From assembly GCA_964388085.1 (NCBI GenBank), contig CAYLZW010000240.1, positions 1 through 9,154 on the forward strand: a DNA stretch of 9,154 nt. The letters run 5' to 3'. The translations under genes were made by a program, and so were the position numbers. The DNA comes from CAYLZW01 sp964388085. Its GTDB lineage: Bacteria; Myxococcota; UBA727; CAYLZW01. Position 1 is the stretch's first letter. Each line of letters begins with the position of its first letter. Positions 7,292 through 9,154 of this stretch are shown here, piece by piece. The notes beneath the pieces are model-generated. The model searched no databases. It had not been told where the DNA came from and saw only the letters and a list, made by a program, of their open reading frames with translations.

Positions 7292-7333
7292 CAGGCTGCT
7301 GAAAACGCCCTTGTGGCGTTTTTCAGCAGCCTG
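7292..7333. terminator. Strong bidirectional terminator-like hairpin between convergent mltG and apbE
   Basis: The left arm 7292-7309 pairs with the right arm 7315-7333 around the 5-base loop CTTGT. All 18 bases of the left arm pair; the right arm has one extra T. The inner part, AAAACGCC-loop-GGCGTTTTT, is a GC stem flanked by A and T runs in the manner of an intrinsic terminator, and works in either direction. It lies about 150 bases after mltG and about 75 bases after the apbE stop (7409), both of which read toward it. Confidence 0.7.
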
Positions 7334-7337
7334 CTAG
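7316..7337 (-). repeat. Right terminal inverted repeat (22 bp)
   Basis: Perfect reverse complement of 7146-7167. Its first 18 bases (7316-7333) also form most of the right arm of the terminator-like hairpin at 7292-7333, so this end can pair with either of two partners. Confidence 0.8.
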
Positions 7338-7408
7338 CGTTTGGATGCGGCTCCGATCCTGCCGCGCTCGTCGAGAAAGAGAACTCACCCCCCGCTACGC
7401 CACTCAGC

Positions 7409-8554
7409 TCAGGGAGCGTCGGTGGGAGGGCGCCAGGTGAGGTCCTTCTTCAGGCCGCGCGAGACGAGCACGCGGTTGTCGTCGGTGACGATGACCGCCT
7501 CGACGCCCTTCAGGCGCCTGACGAGCGCGAGGCCCTTCTTGGCGCCGAGCACGAACACGGCCTTCGAGAGCGCGTCCGCCTCGGCGGCGTCCTTGGCGAA
7601 CACCGTGACGCTGCGCGCGCCCGTCGCGGGCTTGGCCGTGCGGGGGTCGAGCACGTCGTGGTAGCGAGCGTCGCCCGCGCGAAAGAAGCGCTCGTAGTCG
7701 CCCGTCGTCATGACGGCGCCGCCCTCCACCGTCGTGGCCGCGAAGTGACCGGGCGCGCGCGGGTCCTGGATGCCGACGCGCCAGGGTCGTTCGCCGTGGC
7801 TGCCGCGCAGGACGACGTCGCCGCCGGCCGCGATCACGAAGTCCTTCAGGCCGCGCTCCTCGAGGACAGCGGCCGCGCGCTCGAGCGCGTAGCCCTTGGC
7901 GATGCCGTCGAGGCGAACGGCCTGGGATGCGCGCTTGAGCGCTGCCGTGCGCGCGGCGGCGTCGAGCACGAGGTCCTCGTGGCCGACGAGCGCCTTGACC
8001 GCGGCGAGCTCGTCGTCGGACGGCGGCTGCCGCGCGGCGTCGTCCGACGGCGTGGCGAAGGGCCACAGCGCGAAGGCCGGCGCCGACGTCGGGTCGAAGG
8101 CGCCGCGGCTCAAGCCCGCCACGCGCTTCGCCTCCGTCAGCAAGGCGAACACCTCGGCGGAGACAACGACGGGCTCCTTGCCGGCCGCGAGGTTCAGGCG
8201 CGCGATGTCGTTGCCTTCGCGCGTGGCGTCGGTGAGCGCGGCGATGCGCTCGATCTCGGCGAAGGCGGCGTCGAGGTGCGCCACGGCGCGGCTCGCCTCC
8301 TCGTCGCCCTTGGCGACCGCCATCATGTGCACGTCGCTGCCGAAGGCCACCTTGGAGCGGCGCACCACCTGCGGCGTGAGCGGCGCGGGCGCGCTCTCGG
8401 CAGCGGGCTCGGACGCGGGCTCAGCGACCTGTGCGGCACCTTGCTCCGAGGCGGCCGTGCCGGCCTGGTCCTTGGATGCCAAAGCGGCAGCGCACAGGGT
8501 GACGGACACGAGGGAGGTGAGCAGAATGCACGAGGATCGTCGACGACAACGCAT
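7409..8554 (-). CDS. apbE: ApbE-family FAD:protein FMN transferase, secreted
   Basis: The protein has 381 residues from the chosen ATG (8552-8554). An Arg-rich N-terminus and hydrophobic CILLTSLVSVTLCAAALA end in a plausible signal peptidase I site (ALA-S), then an Ala/Glu/Pro-rich linker runs to about residue 62. The ApbE domain follows: GAFDPTSAP (151-159), RLDGIAKGYALERA (214-227), AAGGDV (242-247), YHDVLDPRTAKP (298-309) and ADALSKAVFVLG (326-337). The family transfers FMN from FAD to Thr/Ser of periplasmic electron-transfer proteins such as NqrB/NqrC or RnfG. No such acceptor is coded here. Asp327 is the likely metal ligand, but the residue four further on, a Thr in characterised transferases (DxxxT), is Lys331. 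There is no clear ribosome site. In-frame ATGs upstream (8572, 8626, 8659) would bury the signal peptide; 8572 adds only six residues and is a reasonable alternative. Confidence 0.9.
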   Translation of the reverse strand: MRCRRRSSCILLTSLVSVTLCAAALASKDQAGTAASEQGAAQVAEPASEPAAESAPAPLTPQVVRRSKVAFGSDVHMMAVAKGDEEASRAVAHLDAAFAEIERIAALTDATREGNDIARLNLAAGKEPVVVSAEVFALLTEAKRVAGLSRGAFDPTSAPAFALWPFATPSDDAARQPPSDDELAAVKALVGHEDLVLDAAARTAALKRASQAVRLDGIAKGYALERAAAVLEERGLKDFVIAAGGDVVLRGSHGERPWRVGIQDPRAPGHFAATTVEGGAVMTTGDYERFFRAGDARYHDVLDPRTAKPATGARSVTVFAKDAAEADALSKAVFVLGAKKGLALVRRLKGVEAVIVTDDNRVLVSRGLKKDLTWRPPTDAP

Positions 8555-8796
8555 GGTTACGGCGTCTAGCATGAGGCCGGGTCGCGTGCGAGCGCCCGAG
8601 GTCTCTCGCTGCCACACTCGCTGCATCGCGCGGGCTGCACGGCACGAGGACGCAGACATTGCTACTCTCAGCCGTCGCCCGTTGATGCCGCCTCGGAAAG
8701 CGCGGTAACAGCGAAGCTCCTCGAATGCTCCTCGCTCGGCTCGTCGTCCCCATCAAGCGGCCCGAATCTGCCCCGTCACCCCTCGTGGAGAGCGCG
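8555..8796. promoter_or_regulatory. Divergent intergenic region between apbE and the PrkA-like gene
   Basis: These 242 bases lie between divergent starts. The best plus-strand sigma-70-like candidate is TTGATG (8682-8687) with an 18-base spacer and TAACAG (8706-8711), which is a poor match at -10. I see no strong operator-like palindrome. The promoter assignment rests on layout. Confidence 0.3.
8787..8790 (+). promoter_or_regulatory. Ribosome site that favours a TTG start for the PrkA-like gene
   Basis: GGAG (part of GGAGAG, 8787-8792) lies six bases before TTG at 8797. Neither the in-frame GTG at 8785 nor the ATG at 8725 has a comparable site. Confidence 0.5.
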
Positions 8797-9154
8797 TTGA
8801 ACCAGTTCAGCACCCCCGACAGCCTCGTCGGCAAGATCGCCAGCCTGCAAAACCGCGAGCGCTTCCAGAACCTCCACTGGGAGGGGACGTTCGAGGACTA
8901 CCTCCGGCTCGTGCGCGAGGACCCGCGTGTGTGTCGCACCTCGTTCCAGCGCGTCTACGACATGGTGCTCTCGTACGGGCGCGAGGAGTACATCGATTCC
9001 AAGAAGAAGGTCGTGCACTACCCGTTCTTCGACGACCCCTTCGACGACGGCAAGGACGCCATCTTCGGCCTCGACATCCCGCTCATGCGCCTCGCGAATG
9101 TGCTGAAGAGCGCGGCCATGGGCTACGGCACCGAGAAGCGCGTCATCCTGCTGC
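8797..9154 (+). CDS. PrkA-family serine protein kinase, N-terminal part (3' end outside window)
   Basis: About 119 residues are visible and the frame runs off the window end. The segments RFQNLHWEGTFEDYLRLVRE, RTSFQRVYDMVLSYG, HYPFFDDPFDDGKDAIFGLD and AAMGYGTEKRVILL match the N-terminal AAA-type region of PrkA (YeaG) proteins. The Walker A loop should follow immediately after the edge, so nucleotide binding cannot be checked. PrkA proteins are cytoplasmic kinases or AAA proteins tied to sporulation, nitrogen or stress responses in different bacteria; in myxobacteria the role is not settled. The start is uncertain: TTG 8797 has the best ribosome site, GTG 8785 is four codons upstream, and ATG 8725 gives 24 more residues of low-complexity sequence. 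The alignable part begins near SLVGKIASLQNRERF, about nine residues in from the TTG. In other bacteria prkA is often followed by a yeaH-type gene, which would lie beyond the window. Confidence 0.85.
   Translation, partial: MNQFSTPDSLVGKIASLQNRERFQNLHWEGTFEDYLRLVREDPRVCRTSFQRVYDMVLSYGREEYIDSKKKVVHYPFFDDPFDDGKDAIFGLDIPLMRLANVLKSAAMGYGTEKRVILL

Larger units (their letters stand above)
7146..7337. mobile_element. MITE-like non-coding element with 22-bp perfect terminal inverted repeats
   Basis: Bases 7146-7167 and 7316-7337 are perfect reverse complements over 22 positions; the core reads CAGGCTGCTGAAAAACGC. A third, nearly identical copy in the same direction as the left end lies at 7292-7309 with one A fewer, and pairs with the right end as a hairpin. 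The outer four bases on each side are CTAG, a palindrome that could be a target duplication (IS5-type elements favour YTAR), although because it is self-complementary it may simply be part of the repeat. No coding frame is convincing inside. Smaller palindromes are CTCATGAG (7252-7259), TCGAT-CC-ATCGA (7260-7271), and the 9-bp pair ACGAGCGCT (7203-7211) / AGCGCTCGT (7283-7291). It may be a miniature transposon, a solo-IS remnant, or a genome-wide intergenic repeat. Confidence 0.5.

Noticed and set aside
7238..7378. Direct 12-bp repeat CTCGTCGAGAAA (7238-7249 and 7367-7378)
   Set aside because: One copy is inside and one outside the inverted-repeat element, and the word is built from motifs common in this GC-rich DNA. 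It does not bound any structure I can identify.
7271..8569. Plus-strand open frame of about 430 codons across apbE
   Set aside because: It is the antisense shadow of apbE, whose motifs are clear on the minus strand. The start falls inside the inverted-repeat element.
8648..8662. Sigma-54-like GG...GC element upstream of the PrkA-like gene
   Set aside because: The GG and GC pairs are separated by 11 bases instead of the required 10, and the surrounding bases fit the consensus poorly.

Overview
This 9.15 kb window is very GC-rich and tightly packed. It looks like chromosomal DNA of a myxobacterium-like member of the Myxococcota (a relative of Sandaracinaceae or other Polyangia is my best guess). 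The reasons are the codon use, the many secreted repeat proteins and lipoproteins, a PrkA-type kinase whose N-terminus resembles the myxobacterial form, and an ArsA-type ATPase fragment. The taxonomic placement is inference; no rRNA or marker gene is present to fix it.

Layout, left to right. (1) 1-779, + strand: the 3' part of an ArsA/GET3-family ATPase. (2) 816-2432, - strand: a complete membrane-anchored FMN-binding glutamate synthase-like protein, convergent with the ATPase. (3) 2622-4328, + strand: a secreted protein made almost wholly of about 19 receptor-L-domain/leucine-rich-like repeats. It is divergent from the glutamate synthase-like gene across a 189-bp gap. (4) 4476-7144, + strand: a three-gene cluster of a TPR lipoprotein, RuvX (YqgF) and the endolytic murein transglycosylase MltG. 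The lipoprotein stop and the ruvX GTG start are one base apart, and ruvX and mltG are separated by 13 bases. (5) 7146-7337: a small non-coding element with perfect 22-bp terminal inverted repeats and a strong terminator-like hairpin at its right end. It lies between convergent mltG and apbE. (6) 7409-8554, - strand: a secreted ApbE-family FAD:protein FMN transferase. (7) about 8797 to the window end, + strand: the N-terminal part of a PrkA-family protein kinase with its P-loop beyond the edge.

How the genes relate. The clearest functional unit is lipoprotein-ruvX-mltG. RuvX and MltG are neighbours in other bacteria too (for example yrrK and yrrL in Bacillus subtilis), so the unfamiliar TPR lipoprotein is a reasonable candidate for an envelope or peptidoglycan role with MltG. 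The other genes look like independent housekeeping or envelope functions. I see no phage, CRISPR, toxin-antitoxin, tRNA or rRNA gene and no obvious defence system. The least ordinary non-coding structure is the 192-bp inverted-repeat element at 7146-7337. The most interesting coding observations are the repeat protein, the TPR lipoprotein linkage, and unusual active-site residues in RuvX and ApbE.
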